Positions 62,426-64,000 of a DNA stretch of 64,000 nucleotides are shown piece by piece. The translations under genes were made by a program, and so were the position numbers. The notes beneath the pieces are model-generated. The model was not told the origin of the DNA and searched no databases. It saw only the letters and a program-made list of their open reading frames with translations. This stretch comes from Gymnorhina tibicen (taxonomy: Eukaryota; Chordata; Aves; Passeriformes; Artamidae), in contig VXAZ01007626.1 in the NCBI GenBank assembly GCA_013399875.1, positions 1,240,001 to 1,304,000 of the forward strand, written 5' to 3'. Position 1 is the stretch's first letter, and each line of letters begins with the position of its first letter.

Positions 62426-64000
62426 GTAAAGTGCTTTGGGGTCTGTGTTGTGTCGTTAAGACCAACATGAGGAAGCAGCAAGACTTATCTTAATCTTGCT
62501 GATTGCCTCAATTAACACAGTCCCTATAGTGGCCTCCTTGATATCTAATCCCCGCAGTTTCTTGTTCTGTATTTTGCTCTGACAATGTTATCAGATCATT
62601 GCTAAGGGTATAAAAGTACATATTAAGTAAGTGAGGATGTGGTAGTTATTTAGAGAAGCCACGTGCTTAATTAGCATGGTAATCAAGCAATGGACTATTA
62701 AGTCTTTCGTGTAAGGCAAGAAATGTACTAGATACGGGCCCTAAAAATAAAAATTAAAAAAATAAATAAATAAAAGGAAGGAAAAATATACAGGAAAGAA
62801 GGGTAATTATAAGCAGAATTCAAAAGCTATGCCATTCATAACAACCTGTCTACTCCTGGCAATCACTTTCATCATTTGGAAATAACTCATACACGGCAAC
62901 ATAAGCAAGCAGCAAAAAAAGAGGGGGGTTGTCCTCCCACATCTCACACATCCAAGATGTAGTGAAATTATCTCTTACACTCGTGGGACATTTCCTTATT
63001 CCTGAGGGTAGCCTCTACTTCCAGAGCAGCCCTGAGTGCATTTCTCAGTCATGCAAAGACAAATAAACATGAAGATTCAGATCTAGGGAACTTGATGGAA
63101 TGATAATCTATATCTTTCCAGCCAATTCTGCAGATGATGCCTAGCATAAAGATTGCTGTGTTAAGGAAAAAAAAAAACAACAACAGCCCTAGCTGAGAAT
63201 AAAAGTCAGTTTGGAAGGCTAACAACCTTGAACTGGCAATGAGTGCTGCTACCAGAAGCAATCCCGTGGCTGAAATTGCTTTCTGCTCTCTGATGTGCCA
63301 TCTGATGCTCTGGACAGCTTTCAACAACTGTCCCAGGGCCAGGATGCTGTGGTGAGTGAGCACAACCATCACAGCGAGAGCACCTGCGGGCCCTTCCCCA
63401 GGGCAGCAGGGAGGCAGGCAGCACTCTGCTCCCTGTGGGCACCCTGCTTTAAAGCATCATCTTGAGGATTATGTCCCCATCTGTATGAACTCTCTTTCCT
63501 CTGAAGGCTCAAAATGAGAGCCTCCAGTTAAGAGATTTTCCTTCTTTTTCCTTTTTTCCCCATGCCATCTTACCCATAGTGTGCAACACATGGGATCATG
63601 TTTTGGAGAAGAATGGTGGAGAGTGAAATGTTCATTTCAAACCCTGCATATTTAATCATGTCAATCCCTAAATATTTTATCTGGATCAATCTTTTATATC
63701 AGTTCAGCACACGCTGGCTCACTGTGCAACTGCCATGAAAGAGCACAGCAGAGGCTCTGATGGTGAATAACTGCTGTGAAGACTTTTTCCTCCCTTCTTA
63801 CCTCTGCCAAAATTTTAAGCAACCTATACCTGTTTCTGAGCCAGGAAACCCATTCTGTCTTTTGTATTGCCTTTCCTAAGTGACTTCCTGACTCTATGTT
63901 ACAGAGAGATGCCAGGTCAGCACCAAAATTAAGTATTTCTTGAAGAGCAACAGATCTCTGCTGGTGTAAGAATATCCCATCCTTGCTGCTCACAATGCAA
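62426..64000. other. No gene seen; unique DNA
   Basis: The block 62490-62730 is AT-rich with TTAATTAG-type homeodomain-like words and looks possibly constrained. A (AAAT)n tract lies at 62742-62775. Minus-strand frames at 63049-63993 are short, overlapping and without a recognised domain. Confidence 0.5.
62742..62775. repeat. A-rich (AAAT)n tract
   Basis: AAAAT and AAAT units over about 34 bases. Confidence 0.85.

Noticed and set aside
1..64000. tRNA, rRNA, snRNA, known microRNA or CRISPR sequences
   Set aside because: I looked for characteristic boxes and regular spaced repeats by eye and found none. A covariance-model scan would be needed to exclude small RNA genes.

Overview
The window reads as non-coding DNA from a bird genome, most likely a passerine. 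The main evidence is the repeats. There are several 5'-truncated CR1 LINEs ending in the avian ATTCTATG tail, in both orientations. There are also a few solo long terminal repeats (LTRs) of endogenous retroviruses, including two copies of one family with an internal CT/CTTT tract. No SINE crowd of the mammalian kind is seen. The sequence is mostly AT-rich with short GC-richer islands. No operon, bacterial signal, CRISPR array or RNA gene was found. Two single N characters (12589 and 42014) show that this is an assembled eukaryotic contig. I could not assign any complete protein-coding gene. The window is either a gene desert or the inside of one or more very long introns.

Layout. 1-12.4 kb: unannotated AT-rich DNA. 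12.4-20.1 kb: a repeat cluster with a degraded LTR, old antisense CR1 remnants (12.84-13.32 and 16.31-17.83 kb) and a well-preserved plus-strand solo LTR (19.26-20.10 kb). 20.1-29.7 kb: mostly unique sequence with a TA microsatellite. 29.7-32.8 kb: two CR1 copies, one on each strand. 32.8-38.0 kb: unique. 38.0-38.3 kb: a CpG-rich probable solo LTR. 41.7-42.25 kb: minus-strand copy of the 19 kb LTR family, broken by an N where about 229 bases of the family sequence are absent. 47.2-47.8 kb: old antisense CR1. 49.74-49.93 kb: TATA-like box next to a small minisatellite. 52.8-53.8 kb: the longest CR1, carrying remains of its reverse transcriptase. 56.9 kb: a bare CR1 tail. 60.05-60.86 kb: another old antisense LINE remnant. 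The rest is unique sequence.

There is no gene set that works together here. The main non-repeat leads are a few segments bounded by good splice consensus with open reading frames. Three lie on the plus strand at 13536-13588, 22760-22830 and 24081-24112 with mutually compatible phases, and the first contains an ATG in a strong context. A separate 180-base segment lies at 62246-62425 with phase 0 at both ends. These could be exons of an unrecognised gene or lncRNA, or chance. The clearest checkable anomaly is the assembly defect at 42014.
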